A program made the position numbers and the translations under genes. A model generated the notes under the pieces. That model was not told the origin of the DNA. It saw only the letters and a list, made by a program, of their open reading frames with translations, and made no database searches. From Kappaphycus alvarezii (Eukaryota > Rhodophyta > Florideophyceae > Gigartinales > Solieriaceae): a stretch of 64,000 bases of DNA. Positions 52,800 through 64,000 of this stretch are shown here, one piece after another; position 1 is the stretch's first letter; each line of letters starts with the position of its first letter. The DNA lies in contig NADL03000464.1 in assembly GCA_002205965.3 (NCBI GenBank), forward strand, positions 868,001 through 932,000. The letters run 5' to 3'.

Positions 52800-52990
52800 G
52801 CTCCTACCGTAGGTAACACTTCATCAATTAAGCTCATCTTATCGGGCGAAAGTCTACTTCCTATTGTAGAGTCTCTTATTTACATACTTGTTAAAGTAGC
52901 AAAACACTAGAATGGGGTCCGTTTCAAGGGACTTCGGTTTCTTACAGACCTCGCCCCGCTACTGTAGTCAATGTAGTTTTATCCCTACTG
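52800..52990 (+). repeat. LTR-A, copy 3, partial and inverted
   Basis: On the plus strand GGGCGAAAGTCTACTTCC, AGTAGCAAAACACTAGAAT, TTACAGACCTCGCCC and AGTCAATGTAGTTTTATCC align in order with the reverse complement of copy 2. The gag remnant follows on the same strand, as a 5' LTR would predict. Confidence 0.62.
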
Positions 52991-53039
52991 TTTCAATTAA
53001 ACTATTGATGAAATAAATACCTGGGTTCGACCTGTTAAC

Positions 53040-54990
53040 TGCGTAAACATGCCATCTTATTTCACTAAACTCTATTCAAACGACCAACTCAAAGCAAATA
53101 GGCTCTATTATCCAATATTTGCGAATTTACTGTCAAGAGGCCCATTTTTTACCAAACTCAACGCAGGACCCCCCAAAACCCTCCAAAATCCCTTTTTTAG
53201 TGTTCATACCTTTTCTTGTTGCTTTTATACTTCTCCAGTGGCTATCCGCAGCATTGTTTTACCATGCACGTTTTGCAGCCACAATTAATCCCAATGAATT
53301 GTTGGTTACTGAATTTTTCGGCGTCTCAACATCTCCAATCGCGCTTGGAACTTAAAAAACAATAAAAACGTTATTGTCTGAATCCCCTTCGTTGGAATTC
53401 TCGAATGATTCGGAGGATTCATTGGAGAAGTTCCTGTTTGTCCAATATCAGGTAGAAATTGCCGGCCATACTCCCTTCAAAAGCCGCATAATCTCTAAAT
53501 AAGTTATCGAATTGATCCAATTCCCCCACACCTCTGCTTTTCAACCTCATCCCAGCCTGCTTCCGCCCGCATCCTTTGAACCTGTTATGGCCTTTATCCA
53601 ATATATAACTACGTAATCAATAGATTACTCCCTCGCGTACTCCACCTTCCCTCCAACCCCCCCGAGCACAATCTTGCATGAGACAACGAATATTTGAAAA
53701 AACCGCGCGAAAAGGCCAGAAACGGCAATAAGCACATATTCAACATTCGATATAAGGGTTCTCGTTTCTTAAAGACGTCCTTTCGACACTTTAAATCATT
53801 TTTTATCGGTGCAAACATAGATGTTTTGAGCAACCTCAGGGAAGCAACCCGGCCATATATTCTTCCGCCGCTGGGCTGTCCAACATGATCTCATCGCAGA
53901 ACCCTCCCCCACCCCATACTGTCGCTGTTAATGGTTCCACATCCGGTGATAACACTTCGTAGGTTCAAAAAATATAAGATCCTAAAAATACAAGTTTCGG
54001 TCCAGGTTAATCGTCCTCTTTACTCTCTTCCACACTCAGCCATTTCTCGCCCACAAAAAATTCCATCACACCCTCTTACTTAAGGACTGCATGGCCCCTT
54101 CCACCAAGTCAATGTTTCTTCTGCTCCCCATTTTACTTTGCTCATATATCCTATTGTCCTAATTCCTCATTTCTTCTCACCCTCATCCCTTCATCTTCCC
54201 TTACTAAATCAAGCAGAAAATCACCAAAATTCTTTTTTTGGAATCTGCCTTCGCAAATGAAGGATAGAAAAACTTATTCAACAAAATTTATGGCTACGCA
54301 TCCGGCAAAGTCCTCATGGGAGACTACTTTTGTGACGTTTTCCGCGATCTTTCGAAAACCACAGTCCTATTCGGACAAAAAATGTGTCAAATATCTTCAT
54401 TCACATAAAATTCAAACCATTATTTCAACGACGTAATGTCACCATTGGTAGAAAATTTGACGACATTTCTGCGAATGTCGACTCCATTATTTTCCATGAC
54501 CCAGAATTAGATGCCGATAACAAACAACTCAACGCATTATTGTCGACCGAATCTGTACTGCCAGCCGCGCTCACATTTTCTACCCCTCCTTCTACTTTAA
54601 GAGAAGTATATTAAAAAATGACCAGCAATATATCACAAAGTTTCATTGGGGCCGCTAGGAAATAATACGGAAAGGAAAACATATATTACTTCGTCACCGA
54701 GTACCAGTATATCGCTAGAGACTCCCTTTTATAATGAGAACAGGAATGAAATTCCCTCGTCTTTTATTTCAAAATGGTGTTATCTTCTATATTGAAAACG
54801 AAATAGATTATCGTTTCGCTGATTTTGTAGCAGCCATTGCTATAATAGGCAAGAACTTAAATTTGATCTCGTGTCAAAATCAGTTCTGCCGATAACTTCG
54901 AAACTTGCACATTGAATACCAGCTCGCGTCTCTCTCTTCGCGTTCTGTGGCTCTGGAAATATAGTTCATAAGAATTTGGGCGACTGCGCC
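53040..54990 (+). pseudogene. Decayed gag of an A-type element, plus strand
   Basis: Shifted frames match element A gag in order: KIYGYASGKVLMGDYFCDVF (54,286-54,345), IIFHDPELDADNKQLNALLS (54,487-54,546), NIYYFVTEYQYIARDSLL (54,682-54,735) and QNQFCR-LRNLHIE (54,876 on). Many stops and frameshifts. Integrase and RT were not found downstream. Confidence 0.7.
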
Positions 54991-56400
54991 AGAGTTAGTA
55001 AACGGAAGACCCTCTCAAAAATTTTATTAGCACCCACCCTAACCTACCAAAGGAAAAACCTTTGTGTTTTTTCAGAGTCGCTAACAACCACCACTGTCCT
55101 TTTTTTAATCTGAAATTCACAAACTGGGTCCCATGCGCTGTTTCGTAACGTAAGACGCGAGCTGCTGCTTGAGCTAGACAGAAATGATATTCATGACTTA
55201 TGGAATGCCGCAATCTTATTGAATCCGCGCACGCAAAAGCTTTCATGCATTAGAATTAATCGAAGAGGCAGCCGTTGAAGAACAGAGGTTGGGACCTTCT
55301 CAAGCGCATTGCTCAAAAGTAACAATCGACTAGACAGGCTGGACCACTTACTGCAGGTGCTGCCACATTGTTTGATTTCAATGCGTCTGTTGTCCCTACT
55401 TTCCTAGAAGAGGATACGTATAAAGGAAGATTTTGAGGCTGTTGAGGAGATATATCCAACAGAAGATGAATATTTGAAGGGGTATTTGATCAGGCCTTTC
55501 CCCGGTAGCTCTCCTCCGCCGGTCAAGAGTTGTGTGAACGACTCTTTCTTGGGCCTCAATTTCTGCTTCGATCTAGGACTTTTATTTGTGAACACTCCGG
55601 GTGTTCGTCAGAACTTCTTCCTCCTGTGTTAGTGAGAGGATTTTTCAGGCGATTTCTGCGGTTTTGCGATTCTGAATATGCCAGAATTTCGCCCCTTAAA
55701 TTGCAGCTGGAGAAATACATTCATGATCTCCCAATTTGAAAAGGAAGAAAGTATCAGATAATGAGAGTGCACCTAAGGGGCGGGATCGGGTCCATACAGT
55801 AGTCCGTCAAGGTGTTGTTACTGCAACACGTACGTTCGCTGGCATACATCTTGGATACAAACTCAGACCCCTTGGGGTTACCAGAGGAATCTTAAGAAGA
55901 GGAACTGGGACATTTGACTAAAAGCTACTTCACAACTAAGTAAATTGTCGCTCGGTAGCGGTGTCCTATTGTAGAGCAAATGATGAGCTCTTTCAAGAAA
56001 GAGTTTCGCATATCTATTACTTTAGACCAGTACTGTAGATGTCTAACAGGAATTACGCAAGAATTTTCAGAGAGATAGATTGGACGGCATACTTTCGCTG
56101 TAGTAAGTAATGAGCCAGCAATGGGGAGGGAGTAAAAAAAGGCGATTGTTGAGCAAGGCAAGCCAATATCAGAAAAAAGTCGAAAGGGGAAAGGGGCTGC
56201 GAGTGAGAGTGAGGAAGCGAATGTGACAAATGCAATTGGAAAGGGGGCGTAAATTGTAATAGGTGGGTGGAGATCATGTGTTTCTGGATGATGGTATGGG
56301 TTAGGCGGGAAATCGAGCCTTTCGACGGTCAAAATGTACGATTGGCGTGGGCATCTAAAAATTTGGTACAACGGCTAAAGAAGTACTGTTTTTGAAATTC
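54991..56400. other. Unassigned, possible transposon debris
   Basis: A plus-strand stretch around 55,180-55,740 has DRNDIHDLWNAAILLNPRTQ and ARISPLKLQLEKYIHDLPI, faintly like the C-terminal dimerisation region of hAT transposases, but frames are broken and no diagnostic W-W or core motif was seen. Confidence 0.35.
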
Positions 56401-59400
56401 CAAGTTCAAGACATGAATAAAGTTTCAGAACTGGAGAATGTTTTTCGCAATCGGTTGAACGCAGCTTAAAACTAACGTCATGAATGAGAAATAAAGAAAG
56501 TAACTTGAGAAGCTGAAAATTTCACGAAGTAATTGTTAATTGTTTTGAATTACTATCCCATTCATGAGTTAAGTGTAAGAAGTGTGGGATTAATGTACCA
56601 AATTTTTCAGCACTCCAACTTTCGCTGGAAGCTGACTCAGCTCCCATATGCAATATTGGTTCCGTCATTACGTCCACTTATACCCTACGAATAAAAAAGA
56701 ATTAACATTTCATTTGTATAAGGGACTGTAGGAGGAGCCGTAAATAGTAAATGTAATATATAACCTTCAACTTCTTAATCTGGTTCGTGTTCATTTGAAA
56801 TAAAGAAATAATAGACTGTAGATGAATAACCAAATCCTTGACCTTCAATTCAGTTCAATTATTCAAGTAGCCACAAAATGGTAAACGTTTGTTTGAGCAC
56901 CACAATTGAAAAAGCACGGGGTAGTACAATTTGATTTCCAATCCTTACCAGGATCTTATTTCTAGGCCCATGACTCTTTGATAATCTTATTCTAAATTTA
57001 GAACAAGTGCTGTGGTTAGCACCAATACAGTTAGGTTTTTTACAGCTGTTCCAAAATAGCGAAAGAACATACTATACCAGCTTAGACCTCCCCATTTCCT
57101 CTACACTCGTGAAATAATCTCCGCAACTCTGGTAAATCATTTTTGCTGTACTGCCTTACATTATTACAACCATATTTTGAGTAAAAGATTCATTTGTGTG
57201 AGTAAAAAAATTATGATATTTGTTCTCCGCAATAAATAAAATATTAATCCTGTAGAATAGATACAACATGCAGAAACAGAATAGTAATTATTGCAATGAA
57301 AGGGACAAGCTTTACCTGGAGGTGCACGATATTGTAAACCGGAAACATATCGTTATCATCTTTACATTTTTCAAGAAATGAAAATTTATTTCGTCTCTAG
57401 AAAATTACATAATGGTTATATTCTCTAGAAGCATAAAAACCTGAAAGCCCTCAATTTTTACTGTATTTCGCTATTGGTTCATAGCAATATTTAACTTTGA
57501 TAACTTTTTACATCATACTGTCATAAATACTAATGGAAGATTCAGAGATGAATGTACAGACTTAATCACAAGGCAATACTTGACTCCTTTCTAAATCTTA
57601 CAAATCGGATTTTCGGTGAAACTATGTTGAAATTGCAGATCATCGGAGTTCATGCATACTGAGGAGTATAATTTGTCACGAGAAGTATTTCTTTCGCAAG
57701 ATCAGACTTTAACTGGAGCAAAGTCGTCATAAATAAAACGAAAAAATTAAGACAAGATTATTAAATCAACGAGAGAAGAGACTTCCGAAATATGCATATG
57801 TCAATTCTAAATGCTCTTCCCGAAACGAAAATCATTCGACTGATATATGTTATGATAAGTTACCTAGATGAAGCATGCTTCTTATTTGAAAGAAGATAAA
57901 TAGATCAATCTGTTGTCGGCGTTTTCAAATATTTAACTTTCCTAACTGAAGGTAAAGGAATTGAGTTTATTAAATTGTTATCAATACGAAAAACAATAAA
58001 TAGAAAGAATTTTTCCTTTCGTGAATAAATTTTAACTGTCAATATACCGTGTAAACTAACTCTAATTTTTGAAAGAATTAACTCTCTAAGTATACACTAA
58101 TACAAATGAAATGGGTACACAGAGAAAATTTCCAAAATGATTTTAAACAGAGTTTTAAATGTTTCCCTCACAAGTTTTACGTACGCCTCATATATTCAAG
58201 TTAGTAAAATCATCTATGCAGTAATAACTTACTTTATTTCTCCGTTTGCATATTTAGAGTTCAAATTCATGCATTTTTCAGTAGGGTAGCTTTTTACTTC
58301 GCTTCAATATTTAAATTGGACATGTAAATCCTCTAAATTTCCATTTTATTTTTAAGTGAGCGAAAAACTGATACGTATTCCTCTAAGAAAATAAAAAGTG
58401 CTTAAATTAAAAAGAAAGATTCGCGGAGAAGTGCATGCCATTCACCTATCATTTATTTGTATCTGCAGCTCTGCTATCTGCTTTCATAGAAACTTTTCAG
58501 ATTAAATTATTAGCAGATAATGGGAGTTTCGAAGTCAGATTTGAAATTAGAATCGACTATCACTCCTACTGTTATCTTCTATTATGTACGTATGCGGATA
58601 TTATCTCCACCGAGAATTATTTCGATGAACCAGTTCAAGTACTTAATAATATGATTTATAGTTTGAAGGAAATTTCATATGCAGAGACTAAAATGACCAA
58701 GGATCTGTTTCACACATAACAAGCGAATATCTAAAAATAGCTGCGCAGATGTATGTGCAATGAAAATTTTGACTTTTAAACGGGTGGGATTATTTGGGAT
58801 ATCTTATCTATCCTTTTTCTCCTTCTCTATTCTCCTTTAATGCTACTTAATTTAAAATATTTTTAGAAGTTAAATGAAATTAATTCTATCAATAAATATC
58901 CTTTTAAAAAACTGAAACCCTTCACTGCAATGATTTTAAATATTCGAAAGTCAATGATTTTGAAATAATTACATTTCACCTAGGAATTTTAGGCGTGAAT
59001 GTTATATCTTCTCAAACAATGGCATTTTTTAAATTTATCTATATATATTTTTCATAAAGATGAGCACAAGATTTTCGCAAACAGTACTATCATGACCAAT
59101 TTAAATTTATTTTAGTCCCAGAGATAAAAATTTAAAATCTACAAATAAATTTTTTTCCACACTACCAATAAGCCTCTCAATATTTTTTAACATATTACAG
59201 GCTCAAGTATGGGAATATTACGGAAGTTTGAAAAAAACTTATTCTGACAATACGCGAAGTGTTGCACTTTATGACGGTAAGTACATACATTTCCAGTCTT
59301 TTATTATCCTTGAACCAATGAACTCACTTAAATGCATATAATATATGCATATACATTCTTGCATTTTTATTTCAGGCTACAATAATATTTCATGCCCCTG

Positions 59401-62400
59401 ATACGCACGGTAAACTCGAGTTAAATAAAATTTGTTCCCACAACCACTATTTGGATGAACGAAACATAAGCATGAAAAGTTCTATGTTATGTTTAATATC
59501 AGGCAATTAGTTTTCTTTATTCCTTAATCATATTTGAAAAATTGTTTATAGCCCAAAGTACAGGGTACTTCTTAAACTGATAATTTATAACCATGAACAG
59601 TTTTAATTTTTTGATCAAAGGCTCATATAGCAACCTTATGCGTCATTGGGCATACATCGGAAATGTTTTTATGTGTCAAGGGCAATATTCAGAACACAAT
59701 GTTCATTAAATTCTTTTATTTCTTCATTTTGTCCGATAGACGGACAGAACTGAATCAATATACAAATAAATGATTAGTAAAGGAATTTTACGGCATGTAA
59801 ATTATACATTTTATATTATAATATATCTGTAGCTAGATTTTGCTACATGAAGACCAGCACAGGACTAATTCTCAAAAATCTTCCTAATAAATATCAAACG
59901 AAAATAACTTAAATAATTATCGAGACATAGATTAGAAAATACCGAAATCAAAAAAATTGTATGTGGAATCTCAAGTTCCATAACCGCGTTTTCACAATGT
60001 ACTTTCCTTAATTCCGAAACTAATAAGAATAAATACGTGATAACAGTCTGAAGATTTTTTTGTTTTCCAAAAGATTATTAAAAGTAGCCTTAATTTTATT
60101 CACCGCTTCCCTCAAATCAGACTATCAAAAAATTCAATCTTAAATATATCGAAATTAACGTAAATGCCACGTACTCTCTTTTCGGAGTTGGTACCTGCGC
60201 AAGTCTGATTTATATGACAAAATATTTACATTTAGGGTATTTGATTTAAAGTTGATTTTTTCCTCTGCATGGGGTAAATTCAAATCATTTTAGATACCTC
60301 TTAATGGTTGATGGCTTCTTTAGAACAAATAATGACATTTTAATTTTGAAATACGGTATGTCTGCCTTTTTGAAAGGATAGTGTGACAACGTATTAGTAG
60401 GGAACAAGTTCAGTTCAAGCACCAAAATACCCTCAATAATTATGGTCTGAATTTGAAAAAGTTCTCCTTCTAAGTGTTCAGTTTACATTGGGGACATTGA
60501 AGGGATTCTATAGTATATTTGATGAATGGGTTTGCAAATTTGAATTATTACTATGCTTGTCTTGATCCAGTAAATCAGCCAAGATTCTTTTTGTTTTTTC
60601 TACAGCGATGAAAGGAACGGAATCTATTAGGCAGTTTCTCAGCAATGATAGGGAAAGTAAAAACAAAAGAATAAATCGAGGAAAAGTAGAAATCTGTAAT
60701 TTTTCGATCATGTTGTCACTTCTCTGTTCCAGGGTAGCGCCACCAAGAATCTGTCTTATATGATATACTAACATGAATTTTCGCGATATTTTAACGTCTA
60801 CAGAAGGGCAGCAGGACCTTTTGGGGATTAAAAGATTACGAGCGTAAAATTTTTGTCGCGAAGAAAAATAATTCACGCCTCGTTAGCTCAAAAGTCAAAC
60901 ACAATGCTTCCTACTCGCTCCGGACTTCAAATTTATTGTCAACCTCAATATTTTTCTTAGAAAAAAATTTGTAAAGAGTGCCGGCGGATTGGGCGAGACG
61001 CTTTTTGCTTCTGTTAGACCGAGATCAAGCCATAATTTCAATTATTTCGTCCGCAGGATCTGTAAGTACTCTCTACGTCATTTCGGCGGCTTACCTGGTT
61101 CCCCTCCATCTATATTTATTACCTTTTGGCCGTATGGTGTACTCGCTGTGAAAAGAGGATCTTTGTGGGTAGTCAGAGTCCGCGTGGAATTTTTCAATTA
61201 TCGCATTAAATGCCGCTGAACACATACTATATTGACGGAGGGTATCCAACTGATGTAATTTTGTTCAAAAATGTATCAGAACAACAATTCTGTCGTTTTA
61301 CGACACTGGAATTCCAAAATGTCATGCTAGATCTATTTTATTGGAATAAATTACGCTATTGAGTCACTGCAGCGTCTATCTACTTCCCCTGATATTGGCC
61401 GTAGCATATAGTAAGAAAGTTTATACGGGGCTATTTACAGTTGAAAGATAAGCCCGACTCACATTTGAAGGATTCATTGAAGGTCAATGCTTGTGCGGGA
61501 CCAGAGACAGTTCTGAACGAGGCACTAATGAAAATCCTCAATGGAATTACTGAAACATTGAAAAGGAATAGACTCAGAGATATCAATGTTCTGGTGTATG
61601 GCACCCAAAAATACATCATACGTTGGTAACGAAAGACCGCAAACGTTTTCTGCAAGATATCAAAAGCTATTTCGTTAATAGCATGTATGTAGTGCAATAA
61701 GCTCTGGTAATTTATTGTCACCGGCAGAAAAGGTTTTAGTCATTTTTACTGATATATTTTTGGAAAGATCAGCCGTCTGATAACATTAGTTACTGCAGGG
61801 CATTCTTGAGTAATGTAAATTACTCTCAATCTTGGCGTTTTGTCCCAACAGTAAAGGGCCCACTTTCTCCCCAATTTTTACCTGATGTTTCTGAATTTAA
61901 AGGCCACTAAAGGATTCAAGGGTAGACCCAACTCGTCTTCAATTTAGATGTTAATTATGTCCCTAGCAATGGCTTTACTTACCAAATCCCCATAGATATT
62001 ATTATCTAGGCTGACTACTATATAAATATCCGACATTTGAGGTACTAAAATGAATAGATATCCCTGTGTCAGCTCATAGCATGACTCTAGAGCTCGGCCT
62101 CCGCAACTTTCTACCAACAGCAACTTTGCGTATAGCCGCCTTCACCTACCGAAGTTAAAATCCATTCCACTCTACCTATACCGTATTTTAATACCTATAA
62201 TATTTTTTTGTAGTAAAAATTATTTATTCTTGGCGCTCTATACTCCTATTTCTAAACATAAATTGGAATAGTGAGGTTATCGTCAGTGAAAACAAAATTA
62301 TAGTTCAGACCAATACTCTGCACTTTTGGCCCATTTCTCTCAATTATCATCTCTGTCTGTATCACTGCTTTCAGTCGTTCTGTTGGTCCGATTATTTTTA

Positions 62401-63395
62401 AAGTTTTAGAATTCTGTGTATCACAGTCAGTTGTTAAAACCCAGAGGACAAGTATACCGTCCGGCAGCCCAAGGAAGCAATCTCGCCCTACTCTCCAAAA
62501 TTAACCCTGCCACAAAAAAGTTGTGCTAATGCATCACAGGGCACTTGGGTAGAAAGAAAGAAAGCGTGCCCCCTGTCAATCTTAAAGTTTTTTTTATTTT
62601 CTCATTTTCTGGCTGGTTTACGTAGCTCGAAATTAATTTCTGCCCAAATCTCATGGATCTATGTTTGAACATATAAACTAATATACCATGAGATGGAAAA
62701 TTTCTTTAATTAATTGGATTAGATTTTTGGAAACAAAAAATCAACTCGACCTCATTGCCTAGCCGTACAAGGGATTAGAGGCAAAGTATTGATGAAGGTG
62801 TCGGTTGTAGTGCTCTTCTTTGTTTCCGTCAGATTTTTTCCCATTTCTGTAGCAGAGCAGCCGCGAAGTTTTTCATCAGCTTCCTCACACTGCTATGAAG
62901 TAGCACTTGAACAATTGAGACCAGGAGCATATGGTTATACTGTTCGAGCTAAAATCGGTTGTACATAATAGCGAAGTAATACAGAGGAGTAAAATTTTCA
63001 CCCTCTCTGCTACTATATTACAGTATTATAGAGATTAAAATACTTATATTTTCAAATGTATTGCAAAAAAACCGTAAATGATTTACAATAAGAAATAAGC
63101 ATTCTATGATTCTAAAATTTCGGGTTATTCAATTTGCATTATTGTGAGCCATGGTGAATTCCTAGCCTTAAAAGTACGGTTTAACCTGTATAGTGTGCGT
63201 AATTTAAGCGTTTTTACATACATTTTTTGTCACCTGCAAACTATAACCCTCTATAGGCCTATTATTACACCGCACAGACGCTGTTAGAAATGAAATAATT
63301 TACACACGTAACCTAAAAATAGGCAAATCGCACGTATTTAAGCTAGTTATATCTTCTGCTCTAACGTGTTTACTTCCTGATCTTTTCCTAACCGA
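56401..63395. other. A+T-rich gene desert
   Basis: About 7 kb of visibly A+T-rich DNA with no open frame above 122 codons and no recognised domain. Only small islands of more balanced composition occur (for example about 60,960-61,230). Frames at 58435-58719, 60508-60876 and 61441-61629 have no motif. It may be old, mutated repeats. Confidence 0.5.
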
Positions 63396-63903
63396 ATGAA
63401 CCAGTCATGTTTTTGGATAGGCGCAAAACGCTCTCAACATAGTGACAGATGCAGCTTCCTCAAGATAAGAAGGTCTGACACATTTAAATACCGCTCTCCA
63501 GCTGTCAACAATGATGATGAACCTGATTTAAAGCTCACTGTTTTCGATGCCTTCTACAACTACAGGGCTGCTACCGGCATCACCAGTATTTGCAAGATCA
63601 ATTCTAATGAACTCAACATGAAATGGAATGCATTTAGTGACGACATTCGCAGCTTTTACAACGACGGGAATAGTAAAATGTGTAAATACAAATAGTAATA
63701 TTTGCTATTCATGACATCAGTGATTATAAAGTAAGTATATGACGGGAAAATCGGCAAATCTTTTCAGTTTGAGAGCTTCCTCATTTGAAAGGCAGGTAAA
63801 ATATTTTTTCGATCGAATTTATAGTTACTTGTGCTATTCTCTTGTCAAAAATCAGGTATCCAGTACAGATGTTAAGCTAGAATGTAGGAAAATAGAAAAT
63901 TGA
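63396..63903 (+). pseudogene. Second PIF/Harbinger transposase remnant
   Basis: FDAFYNYRAATGITSICKIN, MKWNAFSDDIRSFYNDGNSK match the order of the copy at 18,992 (FDVFY, VWNSLSDVINEVYN-GPGRK). After the stop at 63,695, LFMTSVIIK and SANLFSLRASSFERQVKYFF correspond to its MLLMMLIVLK and SKVFNLKVPSFERMMTKFM. Stops and frameshifts throughout; it probably continues beyond the right edge. Confidence 0.68.
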
Positions 63904-64000
63904 GACACTACACTTGCGCCCGATACGCAAAAGCGTATCTTATCGGCAGTGTAGTCGACCTATCATATATGAGCAGGAATTAAAATTTAATTTTCCTGTA

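Noticed and set aside
55180-55921. Possible hAT transposase C-terminus
   Set aside because: Only faint likeness (AAILLNPRTQ, LQLEKYIHDLP), broken frames and no core motif; kept as unassigned.
58435-58719. 94-codon plus-strand frame in the A+T-rich desert
   Set aside because: No motif and surrounded by frame-poor DNA; expected by chance.
60883-60960. tRNA-like start GCCTCGTTAGCTC
   Set aside because: The D stem and acceptor partners are missing and there is no T arm; not a tRNA.

Overview
The window looks like nuclear DNA of a red alga, most likely a florideophyte such as Chondrus or a relative. This is inference from compact single-exon genes, a secreted Hedgehog/intein (Hint)-type protein, a small thylakoid-lumen-type protein, and Ty1/copia-like elements with the highly derived pol found in red algae. 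No search was run.

Layout. Bases 1-18,360 are a gene-dense arm of recognisable housekeeping genes, nearly all one open frame: TFIIF alpha (5' part only, running off the left edge), a Golgi Qb-SNARE (GOSR1/GS28), a DeSI-2/PPPDE peptidase, a small twin-arginine Cys-rich lumenal-type protein, a secreted Hint protein, an interrupted tRNA-Val(UAC) gene, kynureninase, taxilin and NOSIP. They span transcription, Golgi traffic, SUMO/ubiquitin biology, NAD/tryptophan metabolism and the plastid, and do not look like a functional cluster.

Bases 18,500-55,000 are almost entirely transposable elements: a PIF/Harbinger fragment (18,992); a pogo/Tigger element with terminal repeats and a TA target duplication (20,020-22,083); a minus-strand copia-like element with 394-bp LTRs (22,238-32,784), into which a second copia (22,940-28,532) inserted, leaving an ATAGT duplication; then a minus-strand run of two related elements (A, 33,030-38,887; B, 38,761-47,374) that appear to share a short LTR, with B interrupted by a second pogo-like element (about 41,800-43,650). 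Further LTR copies lie at 48,961 and, inverted, at 52,800, the latter ahead of a decayed plus-strand gag.

From about 56,400 to 63,395 the DNA is conspicuously A+T-rich and I find no gene in it. At 63,396 a second decayed Harbinger transposase runs on the plus strand. All transposon coding frames carry frameshifts or stops.

Main points of interest: the tRNA gene with a putative extra intron between the acceptor stem and D arm; the lumenal protein with two CX3CX3C blocks; LTRs flanked by both primer-site-like and polypurine sequence; nested insertions; dispersed palindromic TACTGTACAGTA clusters; and genes whose coding strand switches from C-rich to G-rich midway.
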